Below are positions 35,694 through 47,100 of a stretch of DNA of 64,000 bases, one piece after another. Source of the stretch: Cellulophaga sp. RHA19 (lineage in GTDB: Bacteria > Bacteroidota > Bacteroidia > Flavobacteriales > Flavobacteriaceae). The notes beneath the pieces were generated by a model, which searched no databases, was not told where the DNA came from, and worked only from the letters and a program-made list of their open reading frames with translations. The stretch spans positions 3,835,001 to 3,899,000 of the forward strand of contig NZ_PHUL01000001.1 of the NCBI RefSeq assembly GCF_002813425.1, in the 5' to 3' direction. Position 1 is the first letter of the stretch. Each line of letters begins with the position of its first letter. The translations under genes and the position numbers were made by a program.

Positions 35694-37826
35694 TTAAGCG
35701 GTTGCTCCTTTTGCTGCCTTAATTACTTCTTCAGATATGTTAGATGGAGTTTCTGCATAATGAGAAAATTCCATTGTAGACGTTGCTCTACCAGAAGATA
35801 ATGTTCTTAACGATGTTACATATCCAAACATTTCCGATAAAGGAACTTCACCTTTAACAACCTTAGCACCAGCTCTGTCATCCATACTACTGATAACACC
35901 TCTTCTTCTGTTAAGATCACCAACTATATCACCCATATTTTCTTCTGGAGTTAACACCTCCATTTTCATTATAGGCTCCATTATAACAGCTCCAGCAGCT
36001 TTACCCGCAGCCTTATAACCCATTTTTGCAGCTAATTCAAAAGATAAAGCATCAGAATCTACAGGGTGGAAAGATCCATCTTTTAATACAACTTTCATTG
36101 TATCCATTTCATAACCAGCTAAAGGACCATTTCTCATAGCGACATCAAATCCTTTCTGTACAGCAGGTATAAACTCTTTAGGAATACGCCCACCTTTAAT
36201 CTCATCAACAAACTGAAGACCTTCACCTTCGAAATCTGAATCCGCAGGACCCATTTCAAATACGATGTCACCAAATTTACCACGACCACCAGATTGCTTC
36301 TTATAAGTCTCTCTGTGAGATGCAGTTTTTGTTAATGCTTCTTTATATTCAACTTGAGGCTCACCTTCGTTCACTTCAACTTTAAACTCCCTTCTTAAAC
36401 GATCCACAATGATATCCAAGTGAAGCTCACCCATTCCAGAAATAATAGTCTGTCCTGAAGCCTCATCTGTTTTCACCTGAAAAGTTGGATCTTCTTCAGC
36501 TAATTTAGCCAAAGCCATACCTAACTTATCAACATCTGCTTTAGTTTTTGGCTCAACCGCAATACCAATTACTGGATCAGGAAAGTCCATACTTTCTAAA
36601 ACAATAGGATGCTTTTCATCAGACATAGTATCACCAGTCTTAATATCTTTAAAACCTACTGCCGCTCCAATATCTCCTGCTTCGATATAATCAATAGCAT
36701 TTTGCTTATTAGAATGCATTTGGTAAATACGAGATATACGCTCTTTTTTACCAGATCTATTATTCAATATATAAGAACCAGCATCTAAACGACCTGAATA
36801 TGTTCTAAAGAAAGCCAAACGACCAACAAAAGGATCTGTAGCAATCTTGAATGCTAATGCAGAAAACGGCTCCTTAACATCTGGCTTACGAGTCTCCTCT
36901 TCACCTGTATCAGGATTTGTTCCTACAATATCATCCTTATCCACAGGAGAAGGCAAATACCTACAAACAGCATCTAATAAAAACTGAACACCTTTATTCT
37001 TAAACGAAGAACCACAAATCATTGGAATAATAGCTCTATCCATAACAGCAGCCCTTAAAGCAGCATGTACTTCATCTTCAGTAATAGAATCCTCATCCTC
37101 AAAGAACTTCTCCATTAGGTTTTCATCGTACTCAGCAACAGCTTCAATTAAAGCAGCTCTATACTCGTGTACTTCAGCCTTCATTTCCTCAGGAATCTCA
37201 ACTACATCAAAAGTAGCCCCAAAGCCCTCATCATGCCACACAATAGCTCTATTCTTTGCTAAATCAACAATACCTTTAAAATCAGCCTCATCACCTATTG
37301 GCAATACGATTGGAACCGCATTAGAACCCAACATTGTTTTAACCTGCTTACAAACCATTAAAAAGTTTGATCCCTGACGGTCCATTTTATTAACAAAACC
37401 AATACGAGGAACCTTATAGTTATCAGCCAATCTCCAGTTAGTTTCTGATTGAGGCTCAACACCATCAACAGCACTAAATAAGAAAACCAAACCATCAAGA
37501 ACACGTAAAGATCTATTTACTTCTACAGTAAAATCTACGTGACCCGGAGTATCTATAATATTAAAATGATATCCTTTTGCACCTTCTGTAGGCTGACCGT
37601 TTTCCATAGGAAACTGCCAAGTACAAGTAGTTGCAGCAGAAGTAATTGTAATACCTCTTTCCTGCTCTTGCTCCATCCAGTCCATAGTTGCAGCACCATC
37701 ATGCACTTCACCTATTTTATGACTAACACCCGTATAAAATAAAATACGTTCAGTCGTTGTTGTCTTACCTGCATCAATGTGCGCAGCAATACCAATATTT
37801 CTTGTATATCTTAAATCTCTACCCAT
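35694..37826 (-). CDS. fusA: Elongation factor G
   Basis: The GTPase that drives ribosomal translocation and, with RRF, recycling. 710 residues. G motifs: [40 protein letters not shown]. Domain IV carries the tip segment within [20 protein letters not shown], and domain V has [20 protein letters not shown]. It is 2 nt downstream of rpsG. tuf does not follow it, so EF-Tu is encoded elsewhere. Confidence 0.98.
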   Translation of the reverse strand: MGRDLRYTRNIGIAAHIDAGKTTTTERILFYTGVSHKIGEVHDGAATMDWMEQEQERGITITSAATTCTWQFPMENGQPTEGAKGYHFNIIDTPGHVDFTVEVNRSLRVLDGLVFLFSAVDGVEPQSETNWRLADNYKVPRIGFVNKMDRQGSNFLMVCKQVKTMLGSNAVPIVLPIGDEADFKGIVDLAKNRAIVWHDEGFGATFDVVEIPEEMKAEVHEYRAALIEAVAEYDENLMEKFFEDEDSITEDEVHAALRAAVMDRAIIPMICGSSFKNKGVQFLLDAVCRYLPSPVDKDDIVGTNPDTGEEETRKPDVKEPFSALAFKIATDPFVGRLAFFRTYSGRLDAGSYILNNRSGKKERISRIYQMHSNKQNAIDYIEAGDIGAAVGFKDIKTGDTMSDEKHPIVLESMDFPDPVIGIAVEPKTKADVDKLGMALAKLAEEDPTFQVKTDEASGQTIISGMGELHLDIIVDRLRREFKVEVNEGEPQVEYKEALTKTASHRETYKKQSGGRGKFGDIVFEMGPADSDFEGEGLQFVDEIKGGRIPKEFIPAVQKGFDVAMRNGPLAGYEMDTMKVVLKDGSFHPVDSDALSFELAAKMGYKAAGKAAGAVIMEPIMKMEVLTPEENMGDIVGDLNRRRGVISSMDDRAGAKVVKGEVPLSEMFGYVTSLRTLSSGRATSTMEFSHYAETPSNISEEVIKAAKGATA

Positions 37827-37828
37827 AT

Positions 37829-38305
37829 CTAGAATCTAAAATGTGAGAATGCTTTATTTGCTTCAGCCATCTTGTGAGTATCAACTCTTTTCTTAACCGC
37901 CGCACCTTCTTCTTTAGCCGCAGCTAAAACCTCCGCCGCTAACTTCTGAGCCATTGACTTTTCATTTCTCTTACGAGAATAACTAATCAACCACTTCATA
38001 GCAGTAGAAATTTTACGATCTGGTCTAATCTGCATCGGAATCTGAAATGTAGCTCCACCCACTCTACGACTACGTACTTCTACGTGAGGCATAACATTAG
38101 ATAACGCTTCCTTCCACAACTCTAAAGCTGACTTCTCTTCATCAGTGTTCTTCTCCTCTACAATAGCAATTGCATCATAGAAAACCTTAAAGGCTACAGA
38201 TTTTTTACCATCCCACATCATCATATTAACGAAACGCGTCACTAATTGATCATTAAATTTTGGATCCGGTAAAAGAGGCCTTTTTTTTGCCTGTTTTTTT
38301 CTCAT
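37829..38305 (-). CDS. rpsG: 30S ribosomal protein S7
   Basis: A primary binder of the 16S rRNA 3' domain and, in E. coli, the str operon repressor. 158 residues: [39 protein letters not shown] with [11 protein letters not shown], and [14 protein letters not shown] at the end. It lies 26 nt after rpsL. Confidence 0.98.
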   Translation of the reverse strand: MRKKQAKKRPLLPDPKFNDQLVTRFVNMMMWDGKKSVAFKVFYDAIAIVEEKNTDEEKSALELWKEALSNVMPHVEVRSRRVGGATFQIPMQIRPDRKISTAMKWLISYSRKRNEKSMAQKLAAEVLAAAKEEGAAVKKRVDTHKMAEANKAFSHFRF

Positions 38306-38331
38306 CTCTTCTCTTTGTAAGTGTTAGTTAA

Positions 38332-38706
38332 TTACTTCTTAGGGCGTTTTGCTCCATACTTAGATCTACGCTGAGTTCTCCCAGCAACACCTGCCGTATC
38401 TAAAGCACCTCTAACGATGTGGTACCTAACACCTGGTAAATCTTTTACTCTTCCGCCTCTTACTAATACTATCGAGTGCTCTTGTAAATTGTGACCCTCT
38501 CCTGGGATGTAAGCATTTACTTCTTTTCCATTTGTCAACCTAACCCTTGCAACTTTACGCATTGCAGAGTTTGGTTTCTTTGGAGTAGTTGTGTAAACAC
38601 GTGTACAAACCCCTCTTCTTTGAGGACACGAATCCAAAGCAGCCGATTTACTCTTCTTAGTAATTGAGACCCTTCCTTTTCGTACTAATTGTGAAATTGT
38701 TGGCAT
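38332..38706 (-). CDS. rpsL: 30S ribosomal protein S12
   Basis: A decoding-centre protein. 124 residues: [40 protein letters not shown] and [20 protein letters not shown]. Both lysines classically changed in streptomycin resistance (in TPKKPNS and GRVKDLPG) are present, so it looks wild type. It is the first gene of the whole ribosomal cluster, with an exact consensus promoter upstream. Confidence 0.98.
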   Translation of the reverse strand: MPTISQLVRKGRVSITKKSKSAALDSCPQRRGVCTRVYTTTPKKPNSAMRKVARVRLTNGKEVNAYIPGEGHNLQEHSIVLVRGGRVKDLPGVRYHIVRGALDTAGVAGRTQRRSKYGAKRPKK

Positions 38707-38752
38707 ACTATATTTATATGTATATAAATTTTTTCCCTTCTTTTAAGGGCGG

Positions 38753-38783
38753 CAAATGTAGTAATTATTTATTAAAATTCAAA
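38753..38783 (-). promoter_or_regulatory. Consensus Bacteroidota promoter of the ribosomal cluster
   Basis: On the minus strand TTTG (38780-38783), exactly 19 nt, then TACATTTG (38753-38760): an exact match to the TTTG-N19-TAnnTTTG consensus of the Bacteroidota primary sigma factor. The box ends 46 nt before the rpsL start. Confidence 0.8.
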
Positions 38784-38966
38784 TAGTTAGACACTTATTT
38801 TTCTTTTTTCAACAATTAAACAAATTAGAATCTAAAAATAACCAAACTAAAACCACTTAAACATTCACTTAAAAAAGTCAATAATTAACCAATAGATAAC
38901 GATTGTTAATCTATATATTTTCAAACATTACTTAAAATAATACCTTTATTATTTTTTTAATTAACA

Positions 38967-39011
38967 TTATTTTTTGATTTTTGGGATCGACTAATTCAAA
39001 TTTCAAAAAAA
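38967..39011 (+). promoter_or_regulatory. Conserved leader of the first susC gene
   Basis: Contains TTTTTTGATTTTTGGGATCG followed by ACTAATTCAAAT, nearly identical to the sequence before the second susC (43984-44026), whereas sequence further upstream is not similar. A TATTTTTTG here is one T longer than the TAnnTTTG box. Conservation next to the start suggests a shared promoter or leader control. Confidence 0.55.
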
Positions 39012-39150
39012 ATGAAAACAAAACAAAAAGGAATCCTAACGCTACTCTTAGCGTTTATTGTGCACTTAACATTTGCACAACAAAAAACGGTTTCTGGTAC
39101 AGTTACCGACCAAGATGGTATACCATTACCAGGCGTAAACATCCTTGTAC
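38968..39150 (+). repeat. Near-identical 5' block shared by the two susC genes, copy A
   Basis: Covers the leader and the first ~140 coding bases. Compared by eye with copy B (43985-44165), the coding part differs at only about 7 of 139 positions, while later parts of the genes are far more diverged. Confidence 0.8.
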
Positions 39151-42100
39151 AAGGAACAACTACTGGAACTCAAACAGACTTTGATGGCAAATATTCTATT
39201 TCAGCATCAAGTGGCCAAGTACTTGTTTTTACCTATCTAGGACAAACTCCTACATCCAAAACAGTTAGTAACCAAAATGTTATTAACGTACAAATGAAAG
39301 AGGATGCAGAAGCTCTACAAGAAGTAATTGTTACTGGGCTTGGAATAAGTAAAAAAGAAAAAGCTATCGGTTATGCAGTTCAAAAAGTAACTGGAGAAAG
39401 TATTGACAACGCCAAAGAGGTTAATCTTGTAAACTCATTACAAGGTAAAGTGGCTGGTGTACAAATACAAGGTAGTTCATCTACACTTGGTGGATCTTCA
39501 AGAATAACTATTAGAGGCTCAAATTCTTTCTTAGGAAACAACCAACCTCTATTTGTAATTGACGGTGTACCTGTAAGTAACCAAAGCTACTCTAACTCTG
39601 GACAAGAGAGAGGTTTTGGTGGAGGTAATTACGATTATGGTAACTCTGCCTCAGATATTGATCCTTCAAGTATTAAAACTATGTCTGTATTAAAAGGTGC
39701 TGCTGCAACAGCTATATACGGATCTAGAGGTGCTAATGGTGTAATTTTAATTACAACTAAAAATGGATCTGAAAAAAAAGGTCTTGGTGTAACTTTTGAT
39801 AGTAGTATTACAATTGACGAAGTTAGAAACTTAATTCCTCATCAAAGAATGTACGGTGGCGGATCATCTTACCCTACAGCTAGTGGTTTTAATGAATTTA
39901 CTCAAGACGGTGTAGCATATTTAGCACCTAACTATGGAAAAGATGGCTCTTGGGGTCCAAAATTTGATTCAAATGTAAATGTAAGACACTGGGATTCATG
40001 GGATCCAGGAGCAAGCAATTACAAAGAAACTAGACCTTGGGTTGCTCCAGATAACACATATGAATCATTTTTTAACTCTGGAATTACACTTATGAACAGT
40101 GTTTCTTTAAGCGGGGCTAACGACAAAGGTTCTTTTAGACTAGGTTATTCTAACGTTGACCAAACAGGTACCACACCTAATGGTGCATTACAAAGAAATA
40201 CTGTAAACATTAATACCACCTATAATTTAACTGATAAATTGAAGGCAGGACTAACAATGAGTTACATTAAAACAGATGCACAAAACAGAAACATTACTGG
40301 ATACAGTAATGGTAACCCATTACAAGGTTTTACTCAATGGTGGCAAACTCAATTAGATGTTAAAAGATTACAAAATCAACAAAATACTACTGAAGGCAAC
40401 CAATACACTTGGAACCCAAAAGGTATAGTGACAGATGCCTCTGGAAACCTTACCTCATTTGACCCTACTCCAAATTATTTTGATAATCCATCTTGGGTTA
40501 GAGATAACTTTATGCAGGAAGATACTAGAAACAGGGTTTTTGGGAATGCAAATTTCAGCTATGCAATTAATGAGAATTTAAGCTTATCTTCTCAATTTGG
40601 TACAGATATTTCTCAATTTAGCTTAATAGAAGGAATTCCATTAAGATCTGTAGATCCATCTAAATATTTAGAAACAGAGAGAAAATTTCAAGAAACAAAT
40701 TTTGAAGTAAGATTAAACTACCAAAAAGATTTCTCTGAAGACTTTACTTTTAGCGGTATATTGGGAGCAAACAGAATGAGACAGTTTACAAAAAGAATTA
40801 CTGCTGCTACGTCTGGAGGCTTAGTTGTAGATCGTTTTTTTAACGTTAGCAACTCAATTGCTGCAGTAAATACAGATACATTTGAAGCCAACAAAGGAAT
40901 TAACAGTATATTTGGATCTACTTCTTTCGGATTTAAAGACATGTTATTCTTAGATTTATCTGCAAGAAATGACTGGTCTTCTACACTACCAAAGAAAAAC
41001 AACAGCTATTTTTATCCTGCTGCATCTATAAGTTTCGCTTTATCTGAATTAGACTTTATTAAAGGAAGTAATGTTGTAAACTTTGTTAAACTAAGAGCTA
41101 GTATTGCGCAAGCTGGTAATGATGCTGCTGCATATAGATTATCAGATGTTTACTCTCCACTAACACCTAATTTTGGAAGTTTCCCAATGTACACTGTTCC
41201 TAACTCACAACAAAATCCTGATTTAGTTAATGAGTTAACAACTGAAACTGAATTTGGTATTTTAGTTAAGTTATTTAATAGCAGACTAAGCATTGACGCA
41301 TCTTACTATGACAGACTAACAGAAGATCAAATATTTAACGTACCTACATCTTCTTCTACTGGATACACATCTAAATTACTGAATGCTGGTAGCATGAAAA
41401 ACTCTGGTTTTGAGTTTCAAATTAGCGGTACTCCAATACAAACAGAAAACTTTAGATGGGATATTGGCTTAAACCTTACTCAACAAAAAAACGAAGTTGT
41501 TGAGTTATTAAAAGATGAAAACGGAGAAACATTAGTAGAAAGTATTAATATGGGTGGAACTTGGGCTGCCGATTTAAGAATACAAGAAGGTAAACCTTAT
41601 ATGGCTCTTTATGGTCAGGATTACATCTACGATGATAACGGAAGTAAAGTTGTTGGTGATGATGGGGCTTACCTATTTACAGATGACAGAGTTTATTTAG
41701 GCTCTGCAATTGCTGATTGGGTTGGTGGCATAAGTACGTCTTTTACTTATAAAAACTTTACACTATCAGGTTTAATAGATTTCCAAGAAGGAGGAATTAT
41801 TCACTCTTCTTCTTTACAATGGGCTAAATACTCAGGTATGTCACCAGAAACAGTTGCTTTTAATGGAGAAAGTGACACTAGAGCAAATGGTATGATCTTA
41901 CCAGGTGTTACATCAACAGGTGCAGAGAATACAACTAGAATTGACCCTCAAACATACTATCAAACTTACTGGAACAGAGCTGCTCCAAATGTTTATGATG
42001 CAAGCTTTGTTAAATTTAGAGATCTTAGATTAAGTTACTCTTTACCTGCTAAAATATTAAAAGATCTACCTTTTACAAGTGTTAATCTTAGTGTTTTTGG

Positions 42101-42242
42101 TAGAAACTTAGCTATCATATCTGCAGATGTACCATACATTGACCCACAAGTTATTACAGGATCTGGAAATGTACAGGGATTAGAGAACGCTCAAGTACCT
42201 CCAACTAGATCATTTGGTGTTAATTTATCCGCTAAATTTTAA
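39012..42242 (+). CDS. SusC/RagA family TonB-linked outer-membrane protein (first copy)
   Basis: A 1076-residue TonB-dependent transporter of the SusC class that, with a SusD lipoprotein, imports oligomers across the outer membrane. Signal peptide MKTKQKGILTLLLAFIVHLT through FAQ (about residue 23). Carboxypeptidase-D-like domain about 25-100 (SGTVTDQDGIPLPGVNILV). Plug from about 105 (LQEVIVTGLGISKKEKAIGY, then TIRGSNSFLGNNQPLFVIDG). Beta-barrel to a terminal Phe (NLSAKF). The SusD partner gene starts 11 nt downstream. No polysaccharide lyase or glycoside hydrolase gene is adjacent, so the substrate cannot be named. Confidence 0.95.
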   Translation: MKTKQKGILTLLLAFIVHLTFAQQKTVSGTVTDQDGIPLPGVNILVQGTTTGTQTDFDGKYSISASSGQVLVFTYLGQTPTSKTVSNQNVINVQMKEDAEALQEVIVTGLGISKKEKAIGYAVQKVTGESIDNAKEVNLVNSLQGKVAGVQIQGSSSTLGGSSRITIRGSNSFLGNNQPLFVIDGVPVSNQSYSNSGQERGFGGGNYDYGNSASDIDPSSIKTMSVLKGAAATAIYGSRGANGVILITTKNGSEKKGLGVTFDSSITIDEVRNLIPHQRMYGGGSSYPTASGFNEFTQDGVAYLAPNYGKDGSWGPKFDSNVNVRHWDSWDPGASNYKETRPWVAPDNTYESFFNSGITLMNSVSLSGANDKGSFRLGYSNVDQTGTTPNGALQRNTVNINTTYNLTDKLKAGLTMSYIKTDAQNRNITGYSNGNPLQGFTQWWQTQLDVKRLQNQQNTTEGNQYTWNPKGIVTDASGNLTSFDPTPNYFDNPSWVRDNFMQEDTRNRVFGNANFSYAINENLSLSSQFGTDISQFSLIEGIPLRSVDPSKYLETERKFQETNFEVRLNYQKDFSEDFTFSGILGANRMRQFTKRITAATSGGLVVDRFFNVSNSIAAVNTDTFEANKGINSIFGSTSFGFKDMLFLDLSARNDWSSTLPKKNNSYFYPAASISFALSELDFIKGSNVVNFVKLRASIAQAGNDAAAYRLSDVYSPLTPNFGSFPMYTVPNSQQNPDLVNELTTETEFGILVKLFNSRLSIDASYYDRLTEDQIFNVPTSSSTGYTSKLLNAGSMKNSGFEFQISGTPIQTENFRWDIGLNLTQQKNEVVELLKDENGETLVESINMGGTWAADLRIQEGKPYMALYGQDYIYDDNGSKVVGDDGAYLFTDDRVYLGSAIADWVGGISTSFTYKNFTLSGLIDFQEGGIIHSSSLQWAKYSGMSPETVAFNGESDTRANGMILPGVTSTGAENTTRIDPQTYYQTYWNRAAPNVYDASFVKFRDLRLSYSLPAKILKDLPFTSVNLSVFGRNLAIISADVPYIDPQVITGSGNVQGLENAQVPPTRSFGVNLSAKF

Positions 42243-42253
42243 ATTTTAAAAAC

Positions 42254-43678
42254 ATGAAAAAAAATAAAATATTTACATTATTACTTTCCGCGACAATGTT
42301 ATGCGCATGTGATAATGGACTTGAAGAACTAAATATTGACCCTAACAATGCAGTTATTGTTAGTCCTTCGACCTTACTTACTACAGCTGAATATACATTT
42401 TACAATAGTTTAGCTGGTACAGGAGTTAATGCTGGCTGGGGTATGCTAATGACCCAACAATGGGCAGAAAATGAATATACTGAAGACAGTAGATACAACC
42501 AAACTATTACAGCTTTTGATGGCACGTGGTCTACTATGTATGCATCTGTTTTAAAAGAATTAGCATCCGCTAAGGAATTAGTAGAGTTACAAGATGTGTC
42601 AGATAATATAAAAACAAATAAGAAAAACATATTAGATGTTATGTCTTCTCAGGTTTTTACTTTTTTGTCCGACGGATTTGGAGCTGTTCCTTACACAGAA
42701 GCTATTAATAGTGAGTTTAATTTACCATCATACGATTCTCAAGAAAATATATACTTAAGCGTATTGGAATCGTTAGAGCAAGCAAGCAATACTTTTGATA
42801 CAAGTTCACCTTCTTTTTCTTCGGGTGATGTAGTATACGAGGGTAATGTTGAAAACTGGATTAAGTTAACAAATTCATTGATGCTTAAATATGCTATTCG
42901 CTTATCTGATATAGATCTAGCAACAGCTACAAAATATGCAACTATTGCTTCTACTAATTTAATATCTAGTAATACAGAGAATGCATTATTTACCTTTGAC
43001 TCTGCTCCAGACAGATCTAATCCACTATGGAGAAACGTTAACATTAACAACAGAGATGACTATGCTGTTTCTGAATTTTTAGTTACAACATTAACAGATT
43101 TAGGAGATCCAAGATTAGATATTTATGCTAAGCCTGCATCTGCAGGAACTATTGTTGGTATGCCTTACGGATTGTTAGATAATGATGCTACAACATTAAA
43201 ACCAACTACTTCTAGACCAAGTGATTTAGTAAGAGCTGCAATAGCACCACATGTGATTATGTCTTACAGTGAGGTTCAGTTTTTATTAGCTGAAGCATAC
43301 CAGAGAGGTATTTTAACAGGAGATGCAGAAACTGCATACAATAATGCCGTAACAGCTTCAATGAATTACTGGGGAATTGACGATGCAGCAGCTATATCTG
43401 ATTATTTAACAAACAATGCATACGACGCAGCTAACTGGAAAGAGTCAATTGGTATTCAAAAATGGATTTCTTTGTATGTTAAAGGTTTTGAAGCTTGGAA
43501 TGAATGGAGAAGATTAGATTACCCTCAATTGAGTGCACCTACAGCAGCGTTTATTAATACTATTCCTGTACGCATGCCTTACCCTCTATCTGAAACAACG
43601 TCAAACTCAGCATCATTAAATGCTGTATCTTCTAATCCTGGAGATATGACAGAAAAAGTATGGTGGGATGTTAATTAA
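42254..43678 (+). CDS. SusD/RagB family surface lipoprotein (first copy)
   Basis: A 474-residue surface lipoprotein that lids the SusC barrel and binds the substrate. Lipobox LCAC with Cys19, followed by DNGLEELNIDPNNA. The body has the SusD helical (TPR-like) pattern, with NWIKLTNSLMLKYAIRLSDI, SYSEVQFLLAEAYQRG and IQKWISLYVKGFEAWNEWRR, ending VWWDVN. It lies 11 nt after susC and is followed by a strong terminator. Substrate unknown. Confidence 0.93.
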   Translation: MKKNKIFTLLLSATMLCACDNGLEELNIDPNNAVIVSPSTLLTTAEYTFYNSLAGTGVNAGWGMLMTQQWAENEYTEDSRYNQTITAFDGTWSTMYASVLKELASAKELVELQDVSDNIKTNKKNILDVMSSQVFTFLSDGFGAVPYTEAINSEFNLPSYDSQENIYLSVLESLEQASNTFDTSSPSFSSGDVVYEGNVENWIKLTNSLMLKYAIRLSDIDLATATKYATIASTNLISSNTENALFTFDSAPDRSNPLWRNVNINNRDDYAVSEFLVTTLTDLGDPRLDIYAKPASAGTIVGMPYGLLDNDATTLKPTTSRPSDLVRAAIAPHVIMSYSEVQFLLAEAYQRGILTGDAETAYNNAVTASMNYWGIDDAAAISDYLTNNAYDAANWKESIGIQKWISLYVKGFEAWNEWRRLDYPQLSAPTAAFINTIPVRMPYPLSETTSNSASLNAVSSNPGDMTEKVWWDVN

Positions 43679-43712
43679 TTTTAATTAGCTGAAAATTCAT
43701 ATTTTAACACTT

Positions 43713-43744
43713 AAACCTGCGGAGATTTCCGCAGGTTTTTTTTT
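43713..43744 (+). terminator. Intrinsic terminator after the first susCD operon
   Basis: AAACCTGCGGA, loop GATT, then TCCGCAGGTTT: an 11-bp perfect stem followed by a T tract. The hairpin is identical to that after the second operon (48871-48896). Confidence 0.95.
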
Positions 43745-43983
43745 ATTAAACTTTAAGAAAAAAAAGAATCTTTTCTATGTTAAAGCTAGCTCTGATTAAT
43801 TCTTATTAATCTAAAACAACATGCACAAATGTTAATTTTAATAATATTTAACGTACACTGAAAATTAACTAATTTACATTATTAATATCTATTTGATATT
43901 TTTATTATTAATTCCACAACGCAATAAGCTTTTTTCTGACAATCTTGTTAAAATAAGTAGAAAATTAGTTTGCTTATTAACAA

Positions 43984-44026
43984 ATATTTTTGATTTTTGA
44001 TATCGACTAATTCAAATATTTCAAAA
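43984..44026 (+). promoter_or_regulatory. Conserved leader and candidate promoter of the second susC gene
   Basis: TATTTTTG at 43985-43992 matches the TAnnTTTG box exactly, 34 nt before the ATG. It is followed by GATTTTTGATATCGACTAAT, shared with the first susC leader except at a few bases. No TTTG lies at the ideal -33 distance. Confidence 0.5.
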
Positions 44027-44165
44027 ATGAAAACAAAACAAAGAGGAATCTTAACGCTACTCTTAGCGTTTATTGTGCACTTAACTTTTGCACAACAAAA
44101 AACGATTTCTGGTACGGTTACCGATCAAGATGGTATACCATTACCAGGCGTAAACATCCTTGTAA
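43985..44165 (+). repeat. Near-identical 5' block shared by the two susC genes, copy B
   Basis: Counterpart of 38968-39150. Third-codon positions are conserved as well as amino acids across the signal peptide and the start of the following beta domain. Confidence 0.8.
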
Positions 44166-47100
44166 AAGGAACAACTACAGGTACTCAAACAGATTTTGAT
44201 GGGAAATACACAATTTCTGCATCTAACGGACAAGTACTTTTATTTACCTATTTAGGTCAAACACCTACTTCTCGTACGGTTGATAACCAAAATATGATTA
44301 ATGTAAAAATGACTGAGGATGCAGAAGCCTTACAAGAAGTTGTGGTAACAGCTTTGGGCATTTCTAGAGAAAAAAAATCTCTGGGTTACTCTACACAAAC
44401 AGTTAGCGGTGATGATATCGCAGAAACAAGAAGCTCAAATGCACTTAACGCAATGTCTGGGAAAGTAGCAGGCGTTCAAGTATCTAACAATTCAGGAAGT
44501 TTAGGAGGATCAACAAGAATTGTTTTAAGAGGACCTAGTTCTATTACTCAAGAAAACAGACCTTTAATGGTTGTTGATGGCATCCCATTAGATAATTCAA
44601 ATTATAATAGCAACGCTACTCAGTCAGGTGGTGGCGGACGTGATTTTGGTGATGCTGGTTTTGACATCAATCCAGATGACATTGAGACTATGAATATACT
44701 TAAAGGTGGTGCTGCGGCAGCACTTTACGGATCAAGAGCAAGTAACGGTGTTATCTTAATTACTACAAAATCTGGAAAAAAAGGAAAAGCACAGATAACA
44801 ATAAATTCAGGTGTTACATTTGACAAAGTTAATATTTTACCAAAAGTGCAAAACCTATATGGTGGCGGTGCTGGTGATGCTAGCACTATTGGTCAAGTTG
44901 GTTTTGGTACAACTACAATTAATGGTACAGAGTATAGTGTTGTTGATTATGGCACAGATGAATCATGGGGACCTAGATATGAAGGTCAACAAGTTTTACA
45001 TTGGGATGCTTTTGACCCTGAATTTAGTAATGATTATTTACAAACTAGACCATGGGTGGCTCCTAAAAATGATAAAGATTCATTTTGGAATACTGGGATC
45101 ACTTATAATAATGGTGTATCCTTTTCACAAGGTACAGAAAAATCTACGGTACGTTTAAGTGCTAATAAAACAAGTACACACGGTATTGTACCTAATTCTG
45201 AATTAAATAAAAGCTCTGTTAATTTTAATGCTACAAGTCAATTAACTGAAAAGTTAAAAGTAGATGCTCTTGTAAACTTAACAATAACTGATGGGTTTAA
45301 CAGACCTGCCTCTGGCTACACTGGTTCTGGTGTGGTTCAACAGATGTATCAGTTTGGACAGACTTCTCTAGATTTTGAACGTTTAAAAAATTATAAGAGA
45401 GAAGATGGAACTCAACGTAGTTGGAATAGAGTTTCTGCAGAAGATGGAAGCCCTAGATACTCTGATAATCCTTACTGGACATTATATGAAAATACATCAG
45501 AAGATAAACGTACACGTTGGTATGGTAATATAGGTGCAACATATAATTTTACAGATGAGTTATATGTAGTAGCTAAAATATATGCAGATACTTATGACTT
45601 TAGAATAAATGATCGTAGAGCAGTTGGATCTCAATCACCAGCATTCTATTCTGAAGCGGATAGAGATTTTCAAGAAGTAAATTACGAGGCTAGACTACAC
45701 TTTGACAAAAAATTTATGGATGACAAAATTAGTGTCAACTCATTTATAGGTACAAACCGAAGAGATAATGAATTTCATAGATTATCTGCAGCTACATCTG
45801 GAGGCTTAGTTGTTCCAGGTTTATATAATATCAGTAATTCATCAGATCCAGCTCAAGCTACAGAATTTGATTCTTACAAAAGAGTCAATAGTGTTTACGG
45901 ATCTGTTTCTTTAGGTTATGACAACTTTGCTTATTTAACTGTAGTTGGTCGTAGTGATTGGTCTTCAACACTTCCTGAAAATGACAACTCTTTCTTTTAC
46001 CCAGGTGTAAACGGTAGTATTGTTTTCTCTAATTTAATTAAAGCTGATTGGCTATCATTTGGTAAGATACGTGGTGGTTATGCAGAAGTAGGTAGTGATA
46101 CTGATCCATATCAATTAGCTACAACATTTGTAGCAGATATTCCTTTTTTAGGAGATGTACCTTTTAGTACAAATGGTGTCAGTCAAAACCCAAATTTACG
46201 ACCAGAATTAAAGCAAACTTATGAAGTAGGTTTAGAAATGGCATTTTTAAAAAATCGTATTAGTTTTGACCTTACTTATTATAACGAAGAAACTAGTGAT
46301 TTAATTACTCCAGTAACCGTTGATCCTTCAACAGGTTATAACTCTACATTTACAAATGCAGGTGTATTAAGAAATAGAGGTATTGAAGCTTTAGTTAATA
46401 TAACTCCTATTCAAACAGAAGATTTTTCTTGGGATTTTACATGGAATTTTTCAAAAAACAACAACGAGTTATTAGAGATAATTGACGGTGTTGAGTCATT
46501 GCAAATTGCTTCATTCCCATTTAACTCAGTGTCAATTAATGCAGTTGTAGGGGAATCTTATGGTGTTATTAGAGGTACTAATTTTGTCTTTGACGACCAG
46601 GGTAATAAAGTTGTAAATGCTAATGGTAGTTATGCAGAAACTCAAAATGTAGAAAATTTAGGATCTATACTTCCAGATTACAATATGGGTTTCAAGAATA
46701 CATTAAGGTATAAAAATCTTAGTTTAGGATTTTTAGTTGATGTACAAAAGGGTGGTAAATACAGATCTTTAACAAATATATGGGGTAACTACTCAGGTAT
46801 TCTTGAACAAACTGCAACTAACAACAAAAGAGAAGTGGGAACCGTTTTAGAAGGCGTAACAGGTACTATCACGTATGACGCTAATGGTGACTATGTTGTT
46901 ACAAATACCTCTCCTAATACTCAAGTAATATCTGCACAACAAGAAGGTACAGATTATTTCTTTGGAGCAGATGCTGCTAACGTATTTAATGCAGATTATA
47001 TAAAGTTAAGAGAAGTTAGTTTAAGTTATAAATTACCTTCATCATTATTAAAAAACACAGGTATTACAGCTGTAAACATATCTGCTTTTGGAAGAAACTT

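Larger units (their letters stand above)
38707..39011. other. 305-nt divergent intergenic region, rpsL to first susC
   Basis: A non-coding, AT-rich stretch between oppositely transcribed genes. It holds the rpsL promoter at its left end and the conserved susC leader (38967-39011) at its right end. Between them I see no ORF, tRNA or strong hairpin. Confidence 0.7.
43679..44026. other. 348-nt gap between the two susCD operons
   Basis: Contains the first operon's terminator (43713-43744) and, at its right end, the conserved susC leader (43984-44026). The roughly 240 bases between are AT-rich with no ORF or RNA gene that I can see. Confidence 0.7.

Noticed and set aside
43997-44026. TTG-initiated extension of the second susC
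   Set aside because: Falls in the conserved leader; the paralogue starts at the equivalent ATG.
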